Below, one piece after another: positions 16,113 to 24,004 of a stretch of 29,686 nt of DNA; the first letter of the stretch is position 1, and each line of letters opens with the position of its first letter. The stretch is from contig CAJLUP010000008.1 of assembly GCA_905209865.1 (NCBI GenBank), positions 1-29,686 of the forward strand. Direction: 5' to 3'. The DNA is from an uncultured Lachnospiraceae bacterium (lineage in GTDB: Bacteria; Bacillota; Clostridia; Lachnospirales; Lachnospiraceae). Position numbers and translations under genes: made by a program. Below the pieces are notes generated by a model. It saw nothing but the letters and a program-made list of their open reading frames with translations. It was not told the origin of the DNA and ran no database searches.

Positions 16113-17370
16113 AAAAATATTCTCCTTTTCCGTCTTTCTGTTGATCCATTGCTTTTTCGCAGATACATTGATTGTAGAGCATCTCTTCATATAAGGCAAG
16201 TGTGCCGGAGCGATAATTTTGCGCTTCCGCCAAAGCTGCTTTTTTCATTTTGAACCTGTTCTTCGGCTGTGAAGCTTCAATTACTTTCTCAGCCCACTTG
16301 CTTTCCTCTTCCTCGGTCAAAAATCCATTGATCCCGTCTTCGACAATATCATCAGAACCGACCGCATGAACTGCAACGACCGGAGTTCCTGCTGCCATCG
16401 CCTCTGCCAAAACGATTCCCTGTGTCTCGGACTTTGACGCAAACAAAAACAGGTCTGCCGCATGTACATAATGTTTCACGTCCTCGTTCTGTACATTTCC
16501 TGCAAAAGTCACAAGATCGCTGATACCCAAAAGAGCCGCCTTCGTTTTCAATTCCCTTTTCTGACTTCCGTCTCCAAGAATCATCACATGAAAATCATCC
16601 CCGGCTTCCTCTTTGATCTTCGCAATTCCGCGAAGGATAAATTCATAATTTTTCTCTTTTTCCAGTCTGGATACCGTAACATATAAATGCTTTTTCTTTC
16701 CTATATATGTCTCTCTGATTTCTTGCGCCCTCTGCTCATCCGTTCTGAAAAATGATTCTTCAAGTCCTGTCGGAAATACGGCGGATCTGCTCCTCATCCC
16801 ATACTTCCACAGTATCTTCTGCATTCCCGCCGACGGCGCAAGCACGAGATCACATTGATTCGCAAACCAGCTCATATAAGCAGGTATCAGCTTTGTCTGA
16901 ATCAGACCAACGGCTTTCTTTTTGAGCTCAAAGCTGTTCTCATCGACACGCAGTCCGGGTATGTAATGCAGGTAGTCTTCGTATCTTGTATGATAAGTAT
17001 AAATAAGCGGAAGGCGATATTTTCGCTTCAAATAAAGCGCGCACGGTCCTACGAACATCGGATGATGTACATGGATGCAGTCAAACGTTTCTCTTTCGAA
17101 CGTTTCCATGATCTCCGAAGGATAAAAGCTTGGATACACCATTCCGTTGTCCATCTTCCTTCTCTGTGTTCCATACCGGACAACCTGCTCGAAAGCAGAT
17201 GCATCAGCCGCTAAAACCGCCGCTTTTTCTTCTTCTGTTTCTCCGTACATCGGCGCGAACACCGTCACTTTATGTCCTAATTTAATTAATTCCTTCGCCT
17301 GACGCTCTACTGAGATCGGCACGCCCCCTACAAATGGTCTGTAATTATTTGTCAACATTGCGATTTTCAT
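16045..17370 (-). CDS. GT4 glycosyltransferase, diacylglycerol glucosyltransferase-like
   Basis: A 441-residue GT-B enzyme. The N-terminal half opens with MLTNNYRPFVGGVPISVERQ and contains HHPMFVGPCALYLKRKYRLP and YTYHTRYEDYLHY, a pattern typical of 1,2-diacylglycerol 3-glucosyltransferases. The C-terminal half has the nucleotide-sugar motif SETQGIVLAEAMAAGTPVV (the two Glu of E-x7-E). It would transfer a hexose to a membrane lipid on the cytoplasmic face, giving anchors for lipoteichoic acid or membrane glycolipid (inference). The ATG at 17370 behind AAGGGGG is preferred to the open frame up to 17529. The last 35 or so residues (after MLYNQC) are polar, unlike the family, and overlap the next gene. 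Confidence 0.85.
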   Translation of the reverse strand: MKIAMLTNNYRPFVGGVPISVERQAKELIKLGHKVTVFAPMYGETEEEKAAVLAADASAFEQVVRYGTQRRKMDNGMVYPSFYPSEIMETFERETFDCIHVHHPMFVGPCALYLKRKYRLPLIYTYHTRYEDYLHYIPGLRVDENSFELKKKAVGLIQTKLIPAYMSWFANQCDLVLAPSAGMQKILWKYGMRSRSAVFPTGLEESFFRTDEQRAQEIRETYIGKKKHLYVTVSRLEKEKNYEFILRGIAKIKEEAGDDFHVMILGDGSQKRELKTKAALLGISDLVTFAGNVQNEDVKHYVHAADLFLFASKSETQGIVLAEAMAAGTPVVAVHAVGSDDIVEDGINGFLTEEEESKWAEKVIEASQPKNRFKMKKAALAEAQNYRSGTLALYEEMLYNQCICEKAMDQQKDGKGEYFYENGEDHGERTAMAVHKISHIA

Positions 17371-17447
17371 GTCATTTCCCCCTTGTCTGGATTCTCTCGC
17401 CTTATTTCGGTATGATTTCCTGTTTGCTTTCCACAAACGCCCTAAAA

Positions 17448-17957
17448 TTATGTAAAGAAATTGATCGCCGCATCTCCGAAGAAATATCCTGCCCCTACAA
17501 ATGCCAGATTCCAAAGGAAGATCCCACACACGGAACTGACCGTATATTTTGTAAAATTCATTTTTACCATTCCTGCAGGAATCGAAATAAGCGTCCGAAC
17601 CATCGGAAGAAGTTTACTTACAAACACGCCTGTTCCGCCTTTTTCTCTCAAAAACGCCATCTTCTCTTCAATCACCGGCTGCTGCTTTGGAAATTTCTTA
17701 AAATAAAATTCCATCACTTTTCCGCCGCCGAATCTGCCAAGCAGATATAATGCCCAGCTTCCGGTCAATCCTGCAAAAACAGTAAGGATCATGACCATCG
17801 GGAAGCTGATTTCCCCTTTCGCAGCCCAAATTCCTGCCAGCGGCATGATCACACCAGCCGGAAATCCCGGAAGGTTCAAATATTCCAAAAGCACGATCAA
17901 ATAAATAAAAAACGCTCCATATTGTAAAAAATACTCGGTAAGTTCAGATATGCTCAT
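17448..17957 (-). CDS. DedA family membrane protein
   Basis: A 169-residue integral membrane protein of the DedA/VTT superfamily, linked to phospholipid or undecaprenyl-phosphate translocation and membrane potential. Typical features are the re-entrant segments GFPAGVIMPLAGIWAAKG (31-48) and LLPMVRTLISIPAGMVKMNF (conserved Arg in PMVRT, Gly in PAG), plus FGGGKVMEFYFKKF in the loop. It is slightly short for the family, missing part of the C-terminal helix. The AAAGGAGG ribosome binding site lies inside the 3' arm of a terminator hairpin, with the ATG directly after its U-tract. It heads the dedA - GT4 - acyltransferase - two-component group. Confidence 0.9.
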   Translation of the reverse strand: MSISELTEYFLQYGAFFIYLIVLLEYLNLPGFPAGVIMPLAGIWAAKGEISFPMVMILTVFAGLTGSWALYLLGRFGGGKVMEFYFKKFPKQQPVIEEKMAFLREKGGTGVFVSKLLPMVRTLISIPAGMVKMNFTKYTVSSVCGIFLWNLAFVGAGYFFGDAAINFFT

Positions 17958-18017
17958 AAAAAAATCAGCCTCCTTTAACTATCTACAGGATATCCTGTAA
18001 ATCTAAAGGAGGCTGAT
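17958..18017 (-). terminator. Intrinsic terminator after dinB that contains the dedA ribosome binding site
   Basis: Outer arms TCAGCCTCCTTTA (17965-17977) and TAAAGGAGGCTGA (18004-18016) pair over 13 bp, extended by A17964-T18017. The inner part is a perfect palindrome, ACAGGATATCCTGT (17985-17998). On the minus strand the hairpin is followed by seven T (17958-17964) and then at once by the dedA ATG. The 3' arm on the minus strand is the dedA AAAGGAGG. Confidence 0.85.
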
Positions 18018-18028
18018 ATAAGATTCAA
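18000..18028 (-). promoter_or_regulatory. Candidate dedA promoter inside the hairpin region
   Basis: Minus strand TTGAAT (18023-18028), 17 bp spacer, TAGATT (18000-18005). A start about 7 nt downstream would leave out the CCTCC arm and so free the ribosome binding site. Both hexamers are only 4 of 6 matches. Confidence 0.35.
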
Positions 18029-18066
18029 AAGAAATTCTAAAGATTTTTTGAATAAGATTTTGAAAT

Positions 18067-19272
18067 TTATTTTTTCTTTTTCATAAGGCTTGCCTTTATG
18101 ACCGAACCTTCTCCATACTTTTTGTTCAGTTCATCCATTGCCTTTTTCAGACGCTTATGTTTCTCATCCGGCTCTTTCGGCGGCTGTATATCGAAAAGCG
18201 TAAGCTGTTCAGGTTCGTCTTCGTCCACTAATTTCGACGTTCTGATCCCGAGAAGCCGCACCGGCTCCCCGCTCCATGCTTCCTGAAACAAAGCAACTGC
18301 CGCCTTATATAATACACTGCTTTCATTCGATGGTTTCTCCAACTGCATCTGATGGGATAATGTGCGGAAATCATAATATTTGATCTCCATACTGACCATT
18401 TTCGCCTTTTTTCCCGCTTTCTTCAAACGTCTTCCAACGCTCTTTGCCAATTCTTCAAATACCGGGCATACTTCTTCCAACGTCTGCGCATCTTCTCTAA
18501 GAGTAGTGGAATTTCCGATTCCTTTCGCTTCTTCCGGTTCTGACTGACCAGCCGATGCACCGATCCCGTTTGCAAATTCCCACAGCATCCTTCCATGACT
18601 TTTCAGATGAAGCACGATCAGTTCAGGATCTGACTGCGCCAATGCCCCGATCGTGTTGATCTCCAGTTTTTTCAAAACCTGCACACTGGATTTTCCTGCC
18701 ATATAAAGATCCCCGATCGGAAGGGGCCACATCTTTACTTTTATCTCCTCCGGAAACAACGTGTGTATCCGATCCGGTTTCTCAAAATCTGACGCCATTT
18801 TCGCAAGTAATTTGTTCGTTGAGATCCCGACATTTACCGTAAATCCGAAATTCTTCCTGATTCCGTCTTTGATCTCGATCGCTCCGTCGATGGGCGAGCT
18901 GTATCTGTCGCTGATTTTTGTGAAATCCATATAGCATTCATCTACGCTGACCTGCTCGATCTCCTTCGTAAATATCTTTAAATATTCCATCATCTGTCTG
19001 CTTTTCTCCCGATACATTCGATGATCCGGCGGATACATCACAAGATTCGGACACTTGCGAAAGGCATTCGCAACAGGTTCCCCTGTGCGGATGCCATATT
19101 TTTTTGCAGAAGTGGATTTCGCAAGGACAACGCCGTGACGGGATTTCTGATCTCCGCCGATGATTGCCGGAATCTCGCGTATATCCACTTTTGCACCGTT
19201 TTTTAATTGTTCTACAGCCGTCCAGCTCAAATAAGCCGAATTTACATCAATATGAAAGATAATCGGTGTCAC
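18067..19272 (-). CDS. dinB: DNA polymerase IV (Y family, DinB)
   Basis: A 401-residue translesion polymerase. The palm carries the catalytic acidic residues in FHIDVNSAY and SVDECYMDF; the helix-hairpin-helix thumb region follows (INTIGALAQSDPELIV), and a C-terminal clamp-binding motif QLTLFD lies about 40 residues before the end. The GTG at 19272 is preferred: AAAGGA lies 8 nt upstream and the protein then opens as VTPIIFHIDVNSAY. In-frame starts at 19281 (ATG, no spaced ribosome binding site) and 19299 are possible. It follows clpB by about 66 bp with no terminator seen between, so heat-shock read-through is possible. It ends at the terminator that doubles as the dedA leader. Confidence 0.93.
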   Translation of the reverse strand: MTPIIFHIDVNSAYLSWTAVEQLKNGAKVDIREIPAIIGGDQKSRHGVVLAKSTSAKKYGIRTGEPVANAFRKCPNLVMYPPDHRMYREKSRQMMEYLKIFTKEIEQVSVDECYMDFTKISDRYSSPIDGAIEIKDGIRKNFGFTVNVGISTNKLLAKMASDFEKPDRIHTLFPEEIKVKMWPLPIGDLYMAGKSSVQVLKKLEINTIGALAQSDPELIVLHLKSHGRMLWEFANGIGASAGQSEPEEAKGIGNSTTLREDAQTLEEVCPVFEELAKSVGRRLKKAGKKAKMVSMEIKYYDFRTLSHQMQLEKPSNESSVLYKAAVALFQEAWSGEPVRLLGIRTSKLVDEDEPEQLTLFDIQPPKEPDEKHKRLKKAMDELNKKYGEGSVIKASLMKKKK

Positions 19273-19338
19273 TTGCGTCATCCTTTCACGCACCGGCACT
19301 GTGCAGGCTCTCTTCTTTCTGAATTTCTCATATTTGGC

Positions 19339-21951
19339 TTATACTTCGTGTCCGCCTGCACTGTTTATCCGCTTCACATCTGCTTTCAGTCTTCCGTCTG
19401 CCGCATCGATCAGGATCGTATCTTCTCTTCCGACATTTCCGGCAAGAATCAGCCGCGCAGCCAGTGTCTCTACATTTTTCTGCAGATATCTCTTCAACGG
19501 TCTTGCCCCGTACATCGGATCGTATCCGCCCTCTACGACACAGTCTTTTGCCGCTTCTGTCAGCTCGATCGTCAGCTCTTTTTCTTCCAGCCGTCTGTTT
19601 ACATCTGCTACTAACAAGTCAATAATCGCACGAATATTTTCTTTCGTCAATGGTTTAAACATAATGATCTCATCAAGACGGTTCAAAAATTCCGGTCTGA
19701 AATGAGCTCTCAAATCATTCATCGCCATACTCTGTGCCTCTTCCGCGATTGTTCCGTCTTCGTTTATGCCGTCCAGCAGATAACCTGCACCGATATTGGA
19801 TGTCATAATCAGGATCGTATTTTTAAAATCTACAGTACGTCCCTGTGAATCCGTGATTCTTCCGTCATCCAGCACTTGCAGCAATACGTTGAATACGTCA
19901 GGATGCGCCTTTTCCACCTCGTCAAACAGTACAACCGAATACGGTTTTCTTCTAACGGCTTCCGTCAGTTGACCGCCCTCGTCATATCCGACATATCCCG
20001 GAGGCGCTCCGATCAGTCTTGACACGGAATATTTTTCCATATACTCGCTCATGTCAATCCGCACCATATTATTCTCATCGTCAAACAGACTCTGTGCTAA
20101 AGCTTTCGCCAGTTCTGTCTTTCCTACGCCTGTCGGTCCGAGGAAAAGGAACGATCCAATCGGCTTGCCCGGGTCTTTGATTCCGGCTTTGGAACGAATG
20201 ATCGCTTCTGTTACAAGTTCGACCCCTTCGTCCTGACCAATCACTCTTTTGTGAAGTTCATTCGCAAGGTGAAGTGTTTTATTTCTTTCACTTTCATTTA
20301 ATTTCGCTACAGGAATTCCTGTCCATCTGGAAACGATCCTTGCGATCTCTTCATCCGTCACTGCTTCATGAACAAGCGACAGCTCTTTTTCTTTCACCTT
20401 CTCTTCCTCTTCTTCAAGCTGTTTCTGAAGCTGAGGAAGTTTTCCGTACTGCAGTTCTGCGGCTTTGTTCAGATCATACTCTCTTTGCGCCTTACTGATC
20501 TCTTTATTTACCTGCTCGATCTCTTCACGGATTTTCTGTACCCGTTCAACAGAATGCTTTTCATTGTCCCACTGTACCTTTTTGCCCGCATATTCTTCTT
20601 TCAGCCCTGCCAGCTCTTCCTGCAAATGCTCCAGACGTTCACGGCTCAATCGGTCTTCTTCTTTTTTCAATGCTTCTTCTTCAATCTCAAGCTGCATGAT
20701 CCTTCTTCTTAGTTCATCCAGCTCTGTCGGCATGGAATCCAGTTCTGTCTTAATAAGCGCGCAGGCTTCATCGACAAGATCGATCGCTTTGTCCGGCAGA
20801 AAACGGTCTGAAATATATCGGTTTGACAACATTGCCGCAGCCACAAGGGCGCTGTCTGTAATCTTCACTCCGTGAAATACTTCATAACGCTCTTTCAGTC
20901 CGCGCAAAATAGAAATAGCGTCTTCCACCGTAGGTTCGTCAACCAAAACCGGCTGGAAACGACGTTCCAAAGCCGCGTCTTTCTCGATATATTGACGATA
21001 CTCATCAAGCGTTGTTGCTCCGATGCAGTGAAGTTCACCTCTTGCAAGCATCGGTTTTAACATATTTCCGGCATCCATAGCGCCGTCTGTCTTTCCTGCT
21101 CCAACGATCGTGTGCAGCTCATCAATAAACAGGATGATCTTTCCATCACTGTTTTTCACTTCTTCAAGAACTGCTTTCAGACGTTCCTCAAACTCTCCCC
21201 GATACTTTGCACCTGCAACAAGAGCACCCATATCCAAAGAGAAGATCGTCTTCTCTTTCAGTCCTTCGGGAACGTCTCCGCTGACGATCCGCTGAGCAAG
21301 ACCTTCCACGACCGCTGTCTTTCCGACTCCAGGTTCTCCGATAAGCACCGGATTGTTTTTCGTCTTACGGGAAAGAATGCGGATCACATTTCTGATCTCC
21401 TCGTCACGACCGATCACCGGATCAAGCTTTTGATCCCTTGCCCGTTCTACCAGATCCTGTCCGTATTTGTTCAGCGTATCATAAGTCGCTTCGGGATGAT
21501 CGCTTGTCACTCTCTGATTGCCTCTGACAGTGGAAAGTGCATGCAGAAATCCTTCCCGGCTGATACCAAATTCCCGATAAATCTGTTTCATCTCTTTACT
21601 TGCATATTTTAACAGGGAAAGGAAAAGGTGCTCTACGGAAACGTATTCGTCTCCCATCTGTTTCGCCTCATCCTCGGCATGGATCAACACATTGTTCAGA
21701 TCCTGCCCTACGAAAAGCTGACCGCCCTGAACTTTTGGACGCTTTCCGATCGCCTGATCCACTCTGTTGATCAAAAGCTGACCTTGAATATTCATCTTTT
21801 CAAACAATTTTAAGATCAGACTGTCATCCTGTGTAAGCAGCGCATACAGTAAATGTTCCTGCGCCAATTCCTGATTCCCGTTATCTGCGGCGATCTTCTC
21901 GCAGTTTTGCACCGCTTGAAGTGAATTTTGTGTAAATCTGTTTATATTCAT
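19339..21951 (-). CDS. clpB: ATP-dependent disaggregase ClpB
   Basis: An 870-residue Hsp100 chaperone that extracts polypeptides from aggregates with DnaK. It has an N-terminal Clp repeat domain (1-145), AAA1 with Walker A GEPGVGKT (205-212) and Walker B LFIDELHT, a long coiled-coil middle domain (about 410-525, rich in EEEALKKEEDRL-type heptads), AAA2 with Walker A GPTGVGKTE and Walker B VVLFDEVEKAH, and a ClpB-type C-terminus (YDPMYGARPLKRYLQ). The ATG at 21951 (MNINRFTQ) is chosen because AAAGGAGGG lies 7 nt upstream. The frame also runs to 22014, but that part covers the promoter. A CIRCE operator over the -35 indicates HrcA repression. Confidence 0.97.
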   Translation of the reverse strand: MNINRFTQNSLQAVQNCEKIAADNGNQELAQEHLLYALLTQDDSLILKLFEKMNIQGQLLINRVDQAIGKRPKVQGGQLFVGQDLNNVLIHAEDEAKQMGDEYVSVEHLFLSLLKYASKEMKQIYREFGISREGFLHALSTVRGNQRVTSDHPEATYDTLNKYGQDLVERARDQKLDPVIGRDEEIRNVIRILSRKTKNNPVLIGEPGVGKTAVVEGLAQRIVSGDVPEGLKEKTIFSLDMGALVAGAKYRGEFEERLKAVLEEVKNSDGKIILFIDELHTIVGAGKTDGAMDAGNMLKPMLARGELHCIGATTLDEYRQYIEKDAALERRFQPVLVDEPTVEDAISILRGLKERYEVFHGVKITDSALVAAAMLSNRYISDRFLPDKAIDLVDEACALIKTELDSMPTELDELRRRIMQLEIEEEALKKEEDRLSRERLEHLQEELAGLKEEYAGKKVQWDNEKHSVERVQKIREEIEQVNKEISKAQREYDLNKAAELQYGKLPQLQKQLEEEEEKVKEKELSLVHEAVTDEEIARIVSRWTGIPVAKLNESERNKTLHLANELHKRVIGQDEGVELVTEAIIRSKAGIKDPGKPIGSFLFLGPTGVGKTELAKALAQSLFDDENNMVRIDMSEYMEKYSVSRLIGAPPGYVGYDEGGQLTEAVRRKPYSVVLFDEVEKAHPDVFNVLLQVLDDGRITDSQGRTVDFKNTILIMTSNIGAGYLLDGINEDGTIAEEAQSMAMNDLRAHFRPEFLNRLDEIIMFKPLTKENIRAIIDLLVADVNRRLEEKELTIELTEAAKDCVVEGGYDPMYGARPLKRYLQKNVETLAARLILAGNVGREDTILIDAADGRLKADVKRINSAGGHEV

Positions 21952-21985
21952 GCTAATCCCTCCTTTGTTTTCGTGTTCTATTAGG

Positions 21986-22014
21986 AATATAGCACTTGTT
22001 GTTAGCACTGTCAA
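21986..22014 (-). promoter_or_regulatory. clpB promoter
   Basis: Minus strand TTGACA (22009-22014), 17 bp spacer, TATATT (21986-21991). The -35 lies inside the CIRCE operator. Confidence 0.8.
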
Positions 22015-22028
22015 GCATCGAGTGCTAA
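22002..22028. promoter_or_regulatory. CIRCE operator (HrcA site) on the clpB promoter
   Basis: TTAGCACTG - N9 - GAGTGCTAA, one base from the CIRCE consensus. It covers the -35 of clpB, a position expected to block RNA polymerase. Confidence 0.93.
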
Positions 22029-22106
22029 TTTTTTCATATTTTTATAATCCGGCTTCTTTAAAAAGCATAAATCTTCTGACTCGTCCCCCGGATATTATTC
22101 TGTTTC

Positions 22107-22709
22107 TTATCTTATATTTAAACAAAACGAAATAAGGATCGGTACACAAAAAGAGCAGATCACACCATTTAAAACAGACAGTACGACCGTCTCTTCATTT
22201 GTATATTTTAACATGACAGGAAGCGTCGTATCTTCACTGGTCGCTCCAGCCGGAGCGATGCATGTATAATAATTAAAGTGCACCGCCAAAAACGGAATAA
22301 TAAAAAAAGAAAAGATTTCCCTCATAAGGTTACTCAAAAAAGCAATGCTTCCTGCTTCCGCTCCTACCATTTTACTGATCGTCGCACCTGAAAGACTGTA
22401 CCATCCCAGTCCGCTTGCGATCGCCGTCGCTTCTCCTGCCGGCATTTTAATAATGACAGAACAAAGCACACCTCCCAAAAGAGAACCGATGATAATCCCG
22501 ATCGGAATAATAAAAATCTTAATATGATATTCGCGTATTTTTTGCATGATCCCGTCATACATTCCGATACTTATCCCAACGGAAAACATTAACAAATATA
22601 AAACAATATTCGTGTTCTGCGTAATGGCAGTAATGAAGCTGCTTTCCACATCGAAATAACCATAAGCGAGTCCTGACAGTAAGGACAATATTGTTAGAAA
22701 AACAATCAT
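22107..22709 (-). CDS. lysO: LysO family lysine exporter, large (C-terminal) part
   Basis: A 200-residue membrane protein matching the C-terminal two thirds of LysO (YbjE), the L-lysine efflux protein of E. coli. Shared blocks are ASGLGWYSLSGA (LysO: ASGFGWYSLSG), the LMREIFSFFIIPFL helix, and GATSEDTTLPVM (LysO: GATSMDFTLPV). Several hydrophobic segments alternate through the length. The ATG at 22709 has AAGAAGGG 6 nt upstream; the frame also opens at a TTG at 22715. The N-terminal part is a separate gene 43 bp upstream on the same strand, so the transporter is split in two. No terminator is evident before clpB. Confidence 0.85.
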   Translation of the reverse strand: MIVFLTILSLLSGLAYGYFDVESSFITAITQNTNIVLYLLMFSVGISIGMYDGIMQKIREYHIKIFIIPIGIIIGSLLGGVLCSVIIKMPAGEATAIASGLGWYSLSGATISKMVGAEAGSIAFLSNLMREIFSFFIIPFLAVHFNYYTCIAPAGATSEDTTLPVMLKYTNEETVVLSVLNGVICSFCVPILISFCLNIR

Positions 22710-22752
22710 CTTCAACCCTTCTTTCCCAAAATCTTATTTTCTTCCTGACAAC

Positions 22753-23022
22753 TTATTTTTCTTTCTTCATAAAAACTCTTGTCAGTACATAGACAAAGAG
22801 GATAGAAAGCGCCGTCGGAATGAGAAAGAACAGAAAGCTTGTCAGACCAAGCGATGACAGTTCTTCAAAGAAATTCTCCTTCTTTCCAAGCATCACTCCC
22901 ATAGAAAAGATTAAAACGAATGTGCAGAGCAGGGAAAAGTATTCATTTATCTTTTTTCCGCGCCGCAGAAAAGAAAAACGCCCTGCAATAATCCCAATAC
23001 ACATAACAATTAATATATCCAT
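22753..23022 (-). CDS. LysO family lysine exporter, small (N-terminal) part
   Basis: An 89-residue hydrophobic protein with about three membrane segments (1-14, 29-46, 60-83) and the LysO N-terminal feature FSMGVMLGKK (LysO: FFMGISLA). It matches the small first module of LysO, encoded separately from the larger part just downstream, as is common in clostridia. Together they would form the lysine exporter. AAGGAG lies ahead of the ATG and a promoter at 23061-23089. It diverges from the Fe-S gene pair, sharing an intergenic region that holds a palindrome. Confidence 0.8.
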   Translation of the reverse strand: MDILIVMCIGIIAGRFSFLRRGKKINEYFSLLCTFVLIFSMGVMLGKKENFFEELSSLGLTSFLFFLIPTALSILFVYVLTRVFMKKEK

Positions 23023-23060
23023 CTCCCTGACTCCTTATACTTGATTTTTCATACTTCCTT

Positions 23061-23089
23061 ACTATATCAAAGTTTGAACGTTTCGTCAT
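23061..23089 (-). promoter_or_regulatory. Promoter of the split lysO genes
   Basis: Minus strand ATGACG (23084-23089), 17 bp spacer, TATAGT (23061-23066). Confidence 0.5.
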
Positions 23090-23115
23090 GTATAAAAGAG
23101 AATCTTCTGCTGCTG

Positions 23116-23130
23116 CGTGATTATATCACG
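23116..23130. promoter_or_regulatory. Palindromic operator (copy 1) upstream of the Fe-S pair
   Basis: CGTGAT-TAT-ATCACG, 6 bp arms and a 3 bp centre at 23123. The centre is about 41 bp upstream of the start expected from the TATATT box at 23152, the classic position of a class II activator. The 11 bp direct repeat TCTGCTGCTGC at 23106-23116 and 23137-23147 (31 bp apart) flanks it. Confidence 0.6.
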
Positions 23131-23148
23131 GAAACATCTGCTGCTGCA

Positions 23149-23157
23149 TGCTATATT
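23149..23157 (+). promoter_or_regulatory. Extended -10 promoter of the Fe-S pair
   Basis: TGCTATATT, a TGn extended -10; no -35 match at 17 bp, consistent with a promoter that needs an activator. Confidence 0.5.
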
Positions 23158-23186
23158 GATAAAACAAAATTGTTAGGAGGTCCGTC

Positions 23187-23411
23187 ATGGAAAAAACTGC
23201 GGAAAAGAAAATCAGAAAAAAAAGAAAAGCATTCGTCTCGGAAAGTGACTGCGTGGCATGCGGATGCTGCGTCAAAGTCTGTCCGATGAACGCCATCGTA
23301 ATCTTCAGGGGGATCGTGGCTAAGATCAATCCCGAAAAATGTGTCGGCTGCGGAAAATGTTCTGTCGAATGTCCGGCATCTGTCATCGCGATCAAGGAGG
23401 TACAGTTATGA
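23187..23411 (+). CDS. Dicluster 4Fe-4S ferredoxin
   Basis: A 74-residue small electron carrier. Two complete CxxCxxCxxxCP clusters are seen: Cys22-25-28-32 (CVACGCCVKVCP) and Cys52-55-58-62 (CVGCGKCSVECP), each expected to bind one 4Fe-4S cluster. A lysine-rich N-terminal leader (about 14 residues) precedes the fold and could bind a membrane surface or partner. GGAGG lies 8 nt before the ATG. Its stop overlaps the ATG of the NapH-like gene (ATGA), so the two are coupled and probably work together in electron transfer to or from the membrane protein. Confidence 0.92.
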   Translation: MEKTAEKKIRKKRKAFVSESDCVACGCCVKVCPMNAIVIFRGIVAKINPEKCVGCGKCSVECPASVIAIKEVQL

Positions 23412-24004
23412 AAAAACATTGGTATGACTATCTGTGGATCGTATCCCTTGCTTATTTGATCCTCGGATTTTTCAACATCCTCTTTGCATGGATCGGACTT
23501 CTCTGTTTCTTCATCCCTTTGATTATCTCTCTTGCAAAAGGAACAAAGGGATATTGCAACCGCTACTGTGGAAGAGGGCAGCTCTTCGGGCTGATCGGCG
23601 GCCGTTTCGGGCTTTCCAGAAAAAAAGATATTCCACGCTGGATGAAAAGTAAATGGTTCCGTTATGGATTTTTAATCTTTTTCTTTATTATGTTTTTCCA
23701 GATGCTTTGGAACACAGGACTTGTATTTGCAAACGTCCGCAGTCTAAAACAGGCGGTTACGCTTTTGTGGACTTTCTCTCTTCCATGGAACTGGGCATAT
23801 CACGGCACAGTCTTCCACCCCGGCGTCGCACAATTCGCTTTTGGATTTTACAGCGTTATGCTTACATCTACCGTACTTGGTTTAGTGACAATGATCTTGT
23901 TCAAACCGAGAAGCTGGTGTGTTTACTGTCCCATGGGAACAATGACTCAGCTCATCTGCAAAGCGAAAAGTCCAAAACAAAACACTGCCGATGAGCCCGT
24001 GTGA
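23408..24004 (+). CDS. NapH/Fer4_5-like 4Fe-4S membrane protein
   Basis: A 198-residue membrane protein with about four hydrophobic segments (10-45, 84-105, 150-175). It has two cysteine pairs, GYCNRYCGRGQLFG (Cys50, Cys54) and SWCVYCPMGTMTQL near the C-terminus, similar to the cytoplasmic-face cysteines of NapH/NosR/CcoG-type polyferredoxin proteins. Electron transfer between the upstream ferredoxin and a membrane partner is likely, but the partner is not in the window. The ATG at 23408 with AAGGAGG is chosen; the frame opens at 23339 but that part overlaps the ferredoxin. The stop codon lies inside a copy of the palindrome found upstream. Confidence 0.82.
   Translation: MKKHWYDYLWIVSLAYLILGFFNILFAWIGLLCFFIPLIISLAKGTKGYCNRYCGRGQLFGLIGGRFGLSRKKDIPRWMKSKWFRYGFLIFFFIMFFQMLWNTGLVFANVRSLKQAVTLLWTFSLPWNWAYHGTVFHPGVAQFAFGFYSVMLTSTVLGLVTMILFKPRSWCVYCPMGTMTQLICKAKSPKQNTADEPV

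Noticed and set aside
22030..22106. Possible terminator of the lysO genes (ATCCGG / CCGGAT, 6 bp arms)
   Set aside because: The loop is about 35 nt, the stem is weak and the following T-run is broken; not convincing.
22753..23022. Split lysO read as a frameshifted pseudogene
   Set aside because: Each part has its own ribosome binding site and start, and the halves are separated by 43 bp of non-coding DNA.
23106..23147. CTGCTGC direct repeat as a possible CRISPR or tandem repeat
   Set aside because: Only two short copies with a palindrome between them; better described as flanks of the operator.
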